From Nanobdellota archaeon (GTDB lineage: Archaea; Nanobdellota; Nanobdellia; Woesearchaeales; UBA9642), in the NCBI GenBank assembly GCA_021813435.1, contig JAKAKR010000005.1:1-54953 (forward strand): a stretch of 54,953 nt of DNA, in the 5' to 3' direction. A program made the translations under genes and the position numbers. How positions within the stretch are numbered: the stretch's first letter is position 1; every line of letters begins with the position of its first letter. Of the stretch, positions 16,657-25,622 are shown in pieces. The notes beneath the pieces are model-generated. The model saw only the letters and a list, made by a program, of their open reading frames with translations. It searched no databases and was not told where the DNA came from.

Positions 16657-16800
16657 AGTATCCCCCCATAATGCATGTGTAAAGTAAACGCAAGGAACAA
16701 CAACGCATTTAAAAAGTTTACTACGGCACGATAATGTCACAATGAGGATTGATTGCATAAAATTCGCAAATTTAATAAATGAACCTGCCTTCATGCAACC

Positions 16801-17775
16801 ATGATCTGTATTATTGCGCTTATTGTCTTTGGGATTCTTGGGATTTTTTCTGCAAAATACCGGATCATCGCTAAAGAAGCATTCAATTGCGTCTTCAAAA
16901 AGATCACGCTCCAAAAATGTGATACCGGACTTGATACCCGACTCAAATCCCAGATCACCGGATCATTCATGCGCTGGTCTCCGAAAATTGGACGAATACT
17001 CTACAGATATTTTGAGGTGTTCTCCTGGATATTTCTTATCCTTACGCTTGCAACACTCTTTTTCATGGGACAGGGAATCTATAATTTTATTGCGTATGGC
17101 AACTGCAACGGACCGAACAGCAATCAATTCTGCATCTTTGACCCGCTCGGAACAATAAAACCTGCAAATGATAGCACATCAACTGGCGCAATCTGCCATG
17201 TACCCGGCGCAGGATTCAACAAGACCCTCACCCCGCCGCCCATCGGCGACTTGACCCATGAATTCTATTCAGGAAATCCGAACGCGACGGTAGTGATTGT
17301 CGAATTCGGATGCTTCTCCTGCTATTATACTCACCAGGCAGAGCCCACTGTCCAAAAAGTGATAACTCATTACGGGGACCGGATACTCTATGTCTACAGA
17401 GATTTCCCGCTCACTGCACTGCATGAGAATGCGCTCATCGCTGCAGAAGCTGCGCATTGCGCGCTCGACCAGAACCAGTACCCCGCGTATCGCGCCTATC
17501 TCTTTGCAAACCAGCCCAAGCAGTATTATGATGATCTCATTGCGTACGCGCAGGAACTCAATATGAATATGACTGCATTCAAGGAATGCCTTGACACTCA
17601 GAAATATAAGGATGTTGTCAAGCAGAATTATCAGGAAGGACTTGATTCCGGAGTCACAGTCACCCCGACATTCTTCATCAACAACCAGACCATTGTCGGT
17701 GCAAAATCGTATACTGAATTCAAAAGAGTCATTGATAAGGAACTCGGCATCCATTGGTGGGAATTCTGGAAGTAA
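16801..17775 (+). CDS. Membrane-anchored DsbA-like disulfide oxidoreductase
   Basis: The 324-residue protein has two N-terminal hydrophobic segments (~1-20 and ~72-92) and a DsbA/thioredoxin_4 domain (~150-315). The active site is GCFSC (C171, C174), followed by a helical insertion and a GVTVTPTFFINNQ cis-proline loop. It probably oxidises or isomerises cysteines in secreted proteins. No VKOR or DsbB partner is visible in the window. ATG 16801 follows a TATA-like AATTTAATAAAT by about 28 nt, so the mRNA is probably leaderless. With the two paralogues at 11678 and 12924 it makes a thiol-redox neighbourhood. Confidence 0.88.
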   Translation: MICIIALIVFGILGIFSAKYRIIAKEAFNCVFKKITLQKCDTGLDTRLKSQITGSFMRWSPKIGRILYRYFEVFSWIFLILTLATLFFMGQGIYNFIAYGNCNGPNSNQFCIFDPLGTIKPANDSTSTGAICHVPGAGFNKTLTPPPIGDLTHEFYSGNPNATVVIVEFGCFSCYYTHQAEPTVQKVITHYGDRILYVYRDFPLTALHENALIAAEAAHCALDQNQYPAYRAYLFANQPKQYYDDLIAYAQELNMNMTAFKECLDTQKYKDVVKQNYQEGLDSGVTVTPTFFINNQTIVGAKSYTEFKRVIDKELGIHWWEFWK

Positions 17776-17788
17776 GAACCGATGCGCA

Positions 17789-19060
17789 CTATTGTCCTAT
17801 AAGACCTTTCTTATATGTTTTCTCGATGCGTTCTGATTCCTCAACCACTGCATTTCCGACAAATTTCAAGAAATGCTCGATGATATATGCGTAATCCTTC
17901 GGCGGCATAAGCTGTATGACCTCAGAGAGCGGGATAGTGTTATAGAGTTTGAGTGATGCCTGCTTGATCCATGAGATGGAAAACTCGTTGCGCATCCAAT
18001 GCCTGCTGTCTTTACCCAGACTATTCAGCCATGCAACCCCTCCACGCCACTTTGTCGGACTGAAGATGAAATAGTACGTGTATTTTGCAATGATCTGCTG
18101 GAACTGGAATATTGCAGGATCACGAAATGATGTTGCTACAGCATCAAGCGCGTATGCATCAAGTTGATTGTTTTTCAGGCAAAGCGCGATGTTTCTTGCA
18201 AATGCTTGATGATGCAGGAGTATCTCATTGAATCCCATCCCGCAACCTGGCGGATCCATCATCCCTGACTGGCCAAAAAAGACCATGTTGTCAAGCGCAT
18301 ACGCATTCAGTTCCCCGCCGGCGATCCGCCCGAAGAGTGGCGCAGCAATCCTCGCGTGGGGATAGTGCGATTTGAATGAGGATTCAAATAGTGGTTTAAG
18401 ATCAGTAGGATTCCCTATGGACTCGTTAAGATTATAGAATACATAAAAATCCGCTTTATGCGCTGAATGCGGATAGATCCCGATATACGTGTTATGTGTA
18501 TCATTGAGCGGCAGAAAATAAATACGTGAGGGATCCTTGATAGTGATATGTGTAATGACACCGCCGTACAATACCCAGGTGTTGACGTGCGATACCAGAT
18601 TATATTTTTTGAGCAGTGGACTTGTGATGCCAGTGCAATCAATAAGAAGCCTTGCAGTATAGCTGCTCTTTGCAGTTTTGACTGATACCCCGTACGCAAT
18701 CTGTTCTGCATCACGCAAAGTATCCTGCACGAACTGCACGCCGCAAGATTTTGCCTGACGCTGCCATAATCCGAGCACCTTATTTGCATCAAGGACAACA
18801 AGCAAGTCTTTCATCTCGTGCGTCAGATCCATTGCAACATACATGAGCGACTTGCAGCGGTGCAGAACGCATGATCCCAATCCGTTAGCTTTGATACGAT
18901 CCGCATAGGAATACCATGCCGCAGTTGTCTCTGGTTTCAATTTTGGATCAATGACAAGAATACGATGCCCTTTTCCCAATTCTTTTGCAACTTCTTTTGC
19001 AACTGCAAGTCCGGCGGGTCCTGCGCCTGCGATAATGATGTCGAAATCCGTGACAACCAT
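17789..19060 (-). CDS. FAD-dependent oxidoreductase, lycopene-cyclase/geranylgeranyl-reductase-like
   Basis: The 423-residue protein has an N-terminal FAD-binding motif GAGPAGLAVAKEVA (11-24), a second conserved stretch ending LLIDCTGITSP, and GCGMGFNEILLHH (~271-283) near the isoalloxazine region. This order is that of the geranylgeranyl reductase/lycopene cyclase branch of FAD monooxygenase-like proteins. Archaea need a geranylgeranyl reductase to saturate isoprenoid lipids, but overall features are closer to lycopene cyclase-like members and no carotenoid genes are nearby. The assignment stays at superfamily level. Confidence 0.7.
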   Translation of the reverse strand: MVVTDFDIIIAGAGPAGLAVAKEVAKELGKGHRILVIDPKLKPETTAAWYSYADRIKANGLGSCVLHRCKSLMYVAMDLTHEMKDLLVVLDANKVLGLWQRQAKSCGVQFVQDTLRDAEQIAYGVSVKTAKSSYTARLLIDCTGITSPLLKKYNLVSHVNTWVLYGGVITHITIKDPSRIYFLPLNDTHNTYIGIYPHSAHKADFYVFYNLNESIGNPTDLKPLFESSFKSHYPHARIAAPLFGRIAGGELNAYALDNMVFFGQSGMMDPPGCGMGFNEILLHHQAFARNIALCLKNNQLDAYALDAVATSFRDPAIFQFQQIIAKYTYYFIFSPTKWRGGVAWLNSLGKDSRHWMRNEFSISWIKQASLKLYNTIPLSEVIQLMPPKDYAYIIEHFLKFVGNAVVEESERIEKTYKKGLIGQ

Positions 19061-19147
19061 TGTAGTATTCCTGTACGCAGGGTTTATATAGATACCGATT
19101 CATACGTATTCCATAAAACATATAAACCCCCCTTCTCTTAACATACC

Positions 19148-20347
19148 ATGGGTCTTAACACGACAAAAATACGGCAGGATTTCCCGCTTCTGCATAATCA
19201 GAAAAAACCATCCGTCTATCTTGATTCTGCATGCATGTCCTTAAAACCAATGCCGGTCATCGAGAAGATGAACGAGTACTACAAGGAATATCCTGCATGC
19301 GCTGGACGGAGTCATCATCGACTGGGAAAGCGCGCTTCAGAAGAGTATGATTGCGCGCGCGTGATGGTAAAAAAATTCATTAATGCGCGCGCAGAACAGG
19401 AGATCATCTTTACGCGAAACGCAACTGAGGGATTCAATCTTGTCGCACATTCCCTGGATTATGATGTCGTGATCACGAGCGACAAGGAGCATAATTCTAA
19501 TCTTGTGCCCTGGATTGTAGAAAAGCAGGAAAAAGGCATTGTCCATGAGGTTATATCGACAGAGCAGGGATTTGATCTTGCGCAGTTTACTGCACTCCTG
19601 CAAAAGCACAAGAATAAGAAAATACTGGTGTCTATTGTCCACACCAGCAATATGGATGGGACAACAAATCCGGTGAAAGAAATCATTAAACTCGCTCATG
19701 AATATGATGCAACAGTTATGATTGATGGGGCGCAGTCTGTTCCGCACAAGCCTATCGATGTCAAAAAATTGGATGCAGATCTCCTTGCGTTTTCTGGCCA
19801 TAAAATGCTTGGACCCACAGGAACAGGAGTACTCTATGGAAAATCTGAGATTCTTGAAAAGCTTAAGACGTATAATGTCGGCGGGGACACTGTTGACGAT
19901 ACCTTCTATGATAAGGCAGTATTCACGAAGATTCCTGCACGATTCGAGGCTGGTCTCCAAGATTACGCAGGATTCATCGGTCTAGGTGCCGCAATCGAGT
20001 ACCTCTCCAAGTATATTGATGACATCGAGGACCATGACCGCGAGCTGAACAGGATCATGACTGACGGACTAAAAAATGACATCGATATCCTCGGACCGCC
20101 AGATGCAACATCCCGCTCTAGCATCCTCTCATTCAATCCCAAGAATCGCATGGATTATCACGAGGTCGCAATGCTTCTTGACTCCTATGCAAACATCGCA
20201 ATCCGCTCCGGCAGGCACTGCGTCCACTCTTGGTTCAATGCGCGCAGGATCGGTGGGAGCGCGCGCGCCTCAGTCTATCTCTACAACACTGTCGAAGAAG
20301 CAAAACTCTTTGTTGAAAAGACCAAAGAAGTGTTGAAGATGAAATAA
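19148..20347 (+). CDS. sufS: Cysteine desulfurase (SufS/CsdA type)
   Basis: The 399-residue PLP enzyme is of aminotransferase class V. It has the PLP lysine K219 in AFSGHKMLGPTGTGVLYG, the cofactor stretch MIDGAQSVPH, and catalytic Cys358 in RSGRHCVHSW. It takes sulfur from cysteine for Fe-S clusters or tRNA thiolation. No SufB/C/D/E or IscU gene is adjacent, so the acceptor is unknown. Length is normal for SufS. A TATA-like CATATAAAC lies ~28 nt upstream, suggesting a leaderless transcript divergent from the FAD oxidoreductase gene. Confidence 0.92.
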   Translation: MGLNTTKIRQDFPLLHNQKKPSVYLDSACMSLKPMPVIEKMNEYYKEYPACAGRSHHRLGKRASEEYDCARVMVKKFINARAEQEIIFTRNATEGFNLVAHSLDYDVVITSDKEHNSNLVPWIVEKQEKGIVHEVISTEQGFDLAQFTALLQKHKNKKILVSIVHTSNMDGTTNPVKEIIKLAHEYDATVMIDGAQSVPHKPIDVKKLDADLLAFSGHKMLGPTGTGVLYGKSEILEKLKTYNVGGDTVDDTFYDKAVFTKIPARFEAGLQDYAGFIGLGAAIEYLSKYIDDIEDHDRELNRIMTDGLKNDIDILGPPDATSRSSILSFNPKNRMDYHEVAMLLDSYANIAIRSGRHCVHSWFNARRIGGSARASVYLYNTVEEAKLFVEKTKEVLKMK

Positions 20348-20418
20348 AGATAAAATGAACTACTTTGCAATAGTTACAAATAATAAACTTTATAAATAAT
20401 ATAAACATCCTTCTTGGT

Positions 20419-20826
20419 ATGGCAATTCAAATGATAGATAAAGTCAGAGCATTAACCGTGAAAGGCAAGGATACGCCTTACATCGCAGAAAAATTGGGAA
20501 TATCAGAAACATCCGTTGCAGCATACAAGGCGCATATTACCCGCCTTAAACAACACACGCGCGTGGAGAAAGAAAAATACACTCCAAAAGATGATAGGCG
20601 TGTAGCATTAACGGTACAAATCGATAGATCATATCTTCGGACAATTCTCGGCGAGAATAAGAAAGATGAACATGCTACGACCAACAGAAAAGAGATATCA
20701 TTACGCGACATAGTTATGAACGGTCTCAACGATGGCAGAACAGCAGAAGATGTACGTGCACAGGTCGATAAATCAGTAACTGCATATATTGCGCACTACA
20801 CCCGTGGAAGCTATAAGAAGAACTAA
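20419..20826 (+). CDS. Small helix-turn-helix protein
   Basis: The 135-residue protein begins with a short HTH of the LuxR/terminase-small-subunit style: DKVRALTVKGKDTPYIAEKLGISETSVAAYKAHITRLK (residues 7-44). A basic linker and a second possible HTH (SLRDIVMNGLNDGRTAEDVRAQV) follow. It is probably a DNA-binding regulator. TTTATAAATAATATAAAC (about 20389-20405) places the TATA box so that transcription starts at or very near the ATG. It might control the divergent or convergent unknown pair at 21012-23834, but nothing in the sequence proves this. Confidence 0.65.
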   Translation: MAIQMIDKVRALTVKGKDTPYIAEKLGISETSVAAYKAHITRLKQHTRVEKEKYTPKDDRRVALTVQIDRSYLRTILGENKKDEHATTNRKEISLRDIVMNGLNDGRTAEDVRAQVDKSVTAYIAHYTRGSYKKN

Positions 20827-21011
20827 GTCTATTGAGACAATAATTCTATTCAGACCATAATTTCATCCACATACACGATGGTTGCAGAAGATGAGATAGG
20901 ATATAGCGATAGTAAAACTATAGCGACACTAAAACACGATCAATGCACCATTAATATACTAATATAAAAAGCACATACCACAGTCAAAAATGCATTCTTC
21001 AGATACGTCCT

Positions 21012-22883
21012 CTAATGCGTAGGAGGTGCATTTGTTTTTTTGACATGATAGCACATAAAAAGCATTGAGCTCTTCGGGTTGGCATAGGGTTCGATAACAG
21101 GTTTTTCAACGATTGTATAGTTATGGGTATGGATGATAGATTCAAGAAACTCTTTACTCAAGTCAGGGATATCAGCTGCGGAGACTACACGATTGATATA
21201 CGGAGAGGTGTTGATCGTGATTCCAATAATTGCGTTGTCAGTTAATCTGCGCTTAAACAACGAATCTAACACCAGCTTTTTCTTCTCCATGTCGTTAAGG
21301 CCGCCAACATAGTCTAAAAACACTATATTGAACTGCCGGGTATCCCTGCGCGACAATACATCCAGAAATCCTTGACTTACACGATACTCCCTTGCAAGAT
21401 GCGAATCTGTCTGCCGGCGGGATTTTGCATCGATAAGTGATTGATATAAGGATAATGTCATGAGCGGCGCGGTACTGGTGCTGTTATCATTGGTGTACTT
21501 CACCAGCCATTCATCATCTGATTTTGATAACGAAAACAGATCATGCGATGGAAAATCCAGCAGTATCGCATCGTCAATATTTCTGTTATAGACATGTACG
21601 TTGCATAATGCCTGCTGCGGATTTGCACGTATAATGCTCTGCATGATATTTGCAGAACGCTTATCATATTCAAAAATGATGCTATCTAAAGGAGTCTTCT
21701 CCTGCGCACAAAGCGCGTGCAGACCAAGATAACTTCCGAATGTCACGCCTTCCAGTCCAAGATAGGATGCATGCAGTTTCTGGTTAAGCAGTTCCTGACG
21801 CTCAAGTTTAAGATTATCAATAGCCGATTGCAGACGATCAATGGTTTTCTCATTTTTATGATTATCGGCAGGACTGACCTTCACCTTGCTCGCATAGGAC
21901 AACCGGTCCTTCAAGACATATGCATTCCAATGCGCCAGCATAGTATCGCGGGTTTCGACATCTTTAAATGTAAAAATAATCTTACGTTCAGAAGAATTCT
22001 TGGTGACTGTATACCGCTCATTATATTTTTTCATCAACGACACATCTTTAGATACATGATCACGAAGGTAAGAGTTACTGAACGTGAAGAAGCCACCCTT
22101 CTGATTGAATAGGAATTCAAAAGTCAGATGCTCCTTGGATACTGTTTTGGTCTGACGGGTCATATCAGCAATTTTTGTATCAATAAGCGTTTTTTGGGTC
22201 TCCTGCGCATTATGGAACCCCCGGATAAGGTCCTGGACTTTTTCGAGAAATAACGCCCGCACAAGACGTTTAGACTCTGTTGACCACATCTTTGTTCCTT
22301 CGATGGAATAATCGCTTCCCTTTGTAGTCACGAATGCAGGATACTTAAATTCGGGATCAGTATTCAACGGATAATGAGTCATAATATATTCATCGGGAAG
22401 TATCCCGAGGATGTGTTTGAGTGAGTCCTCAGAAAATGGCATTCCCAATGCCTGTTTCAGCTCTTCAGGAGAATTGAATGTTTTAGCGCTTGAAGTCTTA
22501 AGCGCATACTGATAGATAACCCCGCTTACAAAGCCTGTAGGTGAACAACTCGTATCAAGCTGCGGATTTTTAGCATTGAACAGTTCAACGACCTGTTTAA
22601 GGTATATTTGTGGGAGTGATTTGCTGTTGCGCAATTGGTCGAGTGTTTCAACAACAAGATCTTCTGCGGGGCGTATTGATACCGGCGCAGGAGATACGAT
22701 TGCGGTAAGTTTCTCTGGTTTTGTCGATGGCGTTGCCAGTTGAACAGGCGGCGATGAAACACTTTGCTGCGATTTTTTGTATGCATCCCGCGGACTGGTG
22801 AGCTGTTTACGTAATTCTTCTCCGTAATTAAGTCCATGGTCAATACAGTATTGACGTAGCTTAACATAGTCGATGGTAGTCAT
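21012..22883 (-). CDS. Unknown 623-residue protein with C-terminal methyltransferase-like domain
   Basis: No close family is recognised. Residues ~40-75 are a low-complexity Ser/Pro/Val linker. Residues ~335-370 look like a coiled coil (DRLQSAIDNLKLERQELLNQK). From ~371 to 617 the strand order resembles a class I Rossmann methyltransferase: VTFGSYLG (motif I position), IIFEYDKRS with an acidic residue after strand 2, VHVYNRNIDDAI, IVFLDYVGG (motif IV position), AIIGITINTS and SMLFMCYHV. The glycine-rich SAM loop is poor, so activity is uncertain. GAGGAT precedes the ATG. The gene follows the one at 22935-23834 by 51 bp and is probably its operon partner. Confidence 0.6.
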   Translation of the reverse strand: MTTIDYVKLRQYCIDHGLNYGEELRKQLTSPRDAYKKSQQSVSSPPVQLATPSTKPEKLTAIVSPAPVSIRPAEDLVVETLDQLRNSKSLPQIYLKQVVELFNAKNPQLDTSCSPTGFVSGVIYQYALKTSSAKTFNSPEELKQALGMPFSEDSLKHILGILPDEYIMTHYPLNTDPEFKYPAFVTTKGSDYSIEGTKMWSTESKRLVRALFLEKVQDLIRGFHNAQETQKTLIDTKIADMTRQTKTVSKEHLTFEFLFNQKGGFFTFSNSYLRDHVSKDVSLMKKYNERYTVTKNSSERKIIFTFKDVETRDTMLAHWNAYVLKDRLSYASKVKVSPADNHKNEKTIDRLQSAIDNLKLERQELLNQKLHASYLGLEGVTFGSYLGLHALCAQEKTPLDSIIFEYDKRSANIMQSIIRANPQQALCNVHVYNRNIDDAILLDFPSHDLFSLSKSDDEWLVKYTNDNSTSTAPLMTLSLYQSLIDAKSRRQTDSHLAREYRVSQGFLDVLSRRDTRQFNIVFLDYVGGLNDMEKKKLVLDSLFKRRLTDNAIIGITINTSPYINRVVSAADIPDLSKEFLESIIHTHNYTIVEKPVIEPYANPKSSMLFMCYHVKKTNAPPTH

Positions 22884-22934
22884 AAATCCTCATCAGGATG
22901 GCGGTTGGGCATATCGTGCATGGATCGTGAATGA

Positions 22935-23834
22935 TTATTTTTTTAAGAGATCATAAAAGAGCTTATCATCATGCACGATAGTTATAACAGGAGGAGGGGT
23001 ATACCCCTCTTTTTTGAGTTGGCCGGCCACATATTGGGATATGGCATTAGTATCAGGGGTTGTTCCGGTAAAATTGAACATTGCCAATGCGTTAAACGCT
23101 TCCTTGTCTTGCGAATCAAACTGGAATTCCTGCTCGATAAATGCTTCGCAGATATAATCAGCCAGTCCATGACGCAAATTTTTTTGTGTCGGTCCTGAAA
23201 TATCAGTAAAATATACGGGCAATACGAGCGAAACGTGGTTGTTCTTCGCATTTCCGTTCAACAGCAGCACATCAATACTGGACACTGCAGGGATATTGAA
23301 TCCTTTTTTGGCCAGTTCAAAGATATCGTTACGCAGCGATTCGTCGGATATCTTTGCGATTTCTGTAACTGATTTTTTCCCGTATTGCTGCTGGATATCG
23401 AATGATCGTATCTCTGCAGCTTTCTTCTCAAGAATATTATATGTTTTGGAGGCGCGCTCTTTCAATGCCGGGTAAAGCACTGTTTCATCATATTTTTTGA
23501 CATCACTAAACGAGGCGGCTGACGCAATATCTGTTATCGATGATATGGCGGTTTTTGATGATTTTGACGCAGGTAACACATCACTGAACGAATCACCATA
23601 TGTACGGATAAAATGGTATATTGCATTACTCTTACGATGCACGCCGAATCTGTGGTTGACAGTCTCTGCAATAGCGTGGTATATATGCCCTTTGACATTC
23701 GAATCCTGTGCGGATCGCCCGGTTATGATGCGATCAAAAATGCCGTGCGCTTTTGCAAGGGAGATAATCAGTGTAATCTCATCATCTGATGCCCGTACGC
23801 GTGTTGTTTTTCTTTTTGTATGTGGTTGTGCCAT
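22935..23834 (-). CDS. Unknown 299-residue protein, first gene of a two-gene unit
   Basis: ATG 23834 has GAGGT 7 nt upstream and is preferred over TTG 23846. The basic N-terminus (HTKRKTTRVRASDDEITLI) leads into a helical region resembling a Myb/SANT- or MADF-like DNA-binding bundle, up to about residue 65 (HRKSNAIYHFIRTYG). A Ser/Ala-rich stretch, a long helical middle (~110-160) and an alpha/beta C-terminal domain (VLPVYFTDISGP, PPPVITIVHDD) follow. No catalytic motif is evident. It heads a unit with the methyltransferase-like gene downstream. The AT-rich promoter TTTATAAATAT lies about 50 nt upstream. Confidence 0.55.
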   Translation of the reverse strand: MAQPHTKRKTTRVRASDDEITLIISLAKAHGIFDRIITGRSAQDSNVKGHIYHAIAETVNHRFGVHRKSNAIYHFIRTYGDSFSDVLPASKSSKTAISSITDIASAASFSDVKKYDETVLYPALKERASKTYNILEKKAAEIRSFDIQQQYGKKSVTEIAKISDESLRNDIFELAKKGFNIPAVSSIDVLLLNGNAKNNHVSLVLPVYFTDISGPTQKNLRHGLADYICEAFIEQEFQFDSQDKEAFNALAMFNFTGTTPDTNAISQYVAGQLKKEGYTPPPVITIVHDDKLFYDLLKK

Positions 23835-24008
23835 AGTATACCTCAAAAAATGCGAATAAGTTATTACTTATAGGAAGTGACACCTATTTATAAATATTTT
23901 GGTTTTGTAGCCACTAATAAGAGGTATAATGTGCTGATAAGAGCGGATATCAGGAGTAAAGAACCACTCAGCGCGTAAATACCAATTCCCAACAAACCTC
24001 AACCGATA

Positions 24009-24734
24009 CTAAACAAATCGCTCCAAGTCAGCATCCAGCTCCACAAACTCCTCATTCGTCAATTGGAATAATTTCTTCGTATAGAATTCTTTCTTGCAGA
24101 GCGCTGCAATCTCTTTTTTTGTCTTATGGACAAATATCTTCTCAAAGGCGTTGATGAGTTTTTTCTCGTCTAGTAGCACGAGCTTCTTGTAAATGACTGC
24201 CTTTTGACTAAGCATGTCAAGCGGTTTTGGCTCGATTCGGACAATTGCAGAGTCAACACGCGGTTGCGGGTGGAACGACTTTTTCGGAACTGTCCTCAGG
24301 ATCTCGATGTCATAGAATGACTGTGCAAGAATGCCGATACGATTATTGCCCCCGGCCAACAATTCTGCAAAATTCTTCCCGATAAGAAGGATTGCAAGGT
24401 CAAAATCTGATTTGAAGAGTTTGCGCAGGAGCGGCTCGCTGATGGCATAGGGAATATTCGAGATGATCTTGTTGCAGTGATGTTTTTTTGAGAGTACATC
24501 AAATTCTTCAAGGATATTTCCTGTGTAAAATGTGACACGATTTGATTTCCAGCGATTGTCTGCGATGTCGATTGCGATGACTGCGCATTTCTTTTCAAGA
24601 AGCTTGGTGAGCGCGCCCTGTCCGTACCCAATCTCAAGGACAATATCATCTGCGGTCAATTCACCGTGGTCTACAATGAACTGCGCAAACGCTTTGTCGA
24701 TCAAATAATGCTGGCCGGTCTGGTCGAGATTCAT
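24009..24734 (-). CDS. ksgA: 16S rRNA adenine-N6 dimethyltransferase KsgA/Dim1
   Basis: The 241-residue protein has the KsgA/Dim1 order. It shows Q(6)HYLIDKAF at the N-terminus, motif I VLEIGYGQGALT (~32-43), IAIDIADN (motif II), the catalytic NIPYAISEPLLRKL (motif IV), and FHPQPRVDSAIVRI. It dimethylates two adjacent adenines near the 3' end of 16S rRNA during small-subunit maturation. Its ATG overlaps the stop of the TrmB-like gene by 4 nt, so the two are translationally coupled. Confidence 0.93.
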   Translation of the reverse strand: MNLDQTGQHYLIDKAFAQFIVDHGELTADDIVLEIGYGQGALTKLLEKKCAVIAIDIADNRWKSNRVTFYTGNILEEFDVLSKKHHCNKIISNIPYAISEPLLRKLFKSDFDLAILLIGKNFAELLAGGNNRIGILAQSFYDIEILRTVPKKSFHPQPRVDSAIVRIEPKPLDMLSQKAVIYKKLVLLDEKKLINAFEKIFVHKTKKEIAALCKKEFYTKKLFQLTNEEFVELDADLERFV

Positions 24735-25480
24735 TTTTTTGCTGAGGATATCCGTGCAGGTTTTTTGTATTTATTCCATATTGAATAGAAGTACTGGCGG
24801 AATGAATCTGCAAGTTGTCTGGAATGAATCATATACGATATCATATTGTCTTCCCAGAGCGTGAAGATGACCTTATTGTGGAATATGGAGATGTTTGTGG
24901 GCACCGGAAAGTCGACGACCAGCAAGGTATTCATGTCCCTGCCTTTCATGTAAGGGACTGTCTCAGGAGTGATGATGCCTTTGATGATAAAACCGCGTTC
25001 CTTGCGCTCTTTCTCGTATTCCTTGTAAAAATTGTGAGCCTTTTCAAGAAGCGCCTTGTCCTTTGCGTAGAACACAAAGAATAAGAATTCATCTCCTGGT
25101 TTTCCATCATTGATGAATTCATAGAGCATATTCTTGAATCCGGTAAACCCTTGATAGATTTCTGCTTCCTGCTTTTCCTGCGGCTGCTGCTGGACGAGCA
25201 ATTCAGGGATGATCTGCTCGAACCTTTTCCGCTTTTCGTCAATAAATTTGAGGACATTGCGGGGATCTGCTGCCTGATAATAGCGGGTCTTGCCCTTGAT
25301 GATATAGGACACAAAACCTTTCTCCACGAGCTTATGGAGTGTCATATGCACGACAGAGTTCTGCAGTCCAGTCCGGTCAAGGATCGGTCCTGCGGTTGTT
25401 GATCCCAATTCGTTCAGGGCAAGATATATCTTGATTTCTGCGTGCGTCAGTCCAATATCCTCGAGTATTGAGATATCCAT
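24731..25480 (-). CDS. TrmB-family transcriptional regulator
   Basis: The 249-residue protein begins with the TrmB winged helix (residues 1-75: IGLTHAEIKIYLALNELGSTTAGPILDRTGL, then VEKGFVSYIIKGKTRYYQA). A short coiled linker and a TrmB effector-like domain (~105-240) with EIYQGFTGFKNMLYE follow. In archaea such proteins repress or activate sugar and metabolic genes on ligand binding. It is divergent from the secreted protein at 25623, with tandem palindromes in between that are good operator candidates. It is coupled to ksgA downstream by a 4-nt overlap. Confidence 0.85.
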   Translation of the reverse strand: MDISILEDIGLTHAEIKIYLALNELGSTTAGPILDRTGLQNSVVHMTLHKLVEKGFVSYIIKGKTRYYQAADPRNVLKFIDEKRKRFEQIIPELLVQQQPQEKQEAEIYQGFTGFKNMLYEFINDGKPGDEFLFFVFYAKDKALLEKAHNFYKEYEKERKERGFIIKGIITPETVPYMKGRDMNTLLVVDFPVPTNISIFHNKVIFTLWEDNMISYMIHSRQLADSFRQYFYSIWNKYKKPARISSAKK

Positions 25481-25500
25481 AGCATGTTCTACGTACCATT

Positions 25501-25577
25501 TGTATATAAATCTTTCTGTATCCTCCTATTTAGGAGGATTTAGTATCCTCCACTATTGGAGAAATATTATTTAAATA
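25501..25577. promoter_or_regulatory. Divergent promoters with two tandem palindromic operators
   Basis: TCCTCCTA-tt-TAGGAGGA (25521-25538) is a perfect 8-bp-arm palindrome. An imperfect second copy, TCCTCC...TTGGAGAA, occupies 25546-25563, exactly 25 bp further on. They lie between a minus-strand TATA (25501-25510) facing the TrmB gene, whose start is about 25 nt away, and a plus-strand TATA TTATTTAAATAC (25567-25578) facing the secreted protein gene. The position covers the likely BRE/TATA area of both promoters. Regulation by the adjacent TrmB protein is inference. Confidence 0.7.
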
Positions 25578-25622
25578 CTAGTATCACTATTAAATAGTAA
25601 AGATAAAAAATGAGGTGTTAAC

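Noticed and set aside
16657-16914. N-terminal extension of the gene at 16255-16656
   Set aside because: It would overlap the DsbA-like gene and its promoter, while a strong Shine-Dalgarno marks ATG 16656.
20878-20967. 29-codon open frame after the HTH gene
   Set aside because: It has no ribosome site or promoter and no recognisable sequence; probably chance in AT-rich DNA.
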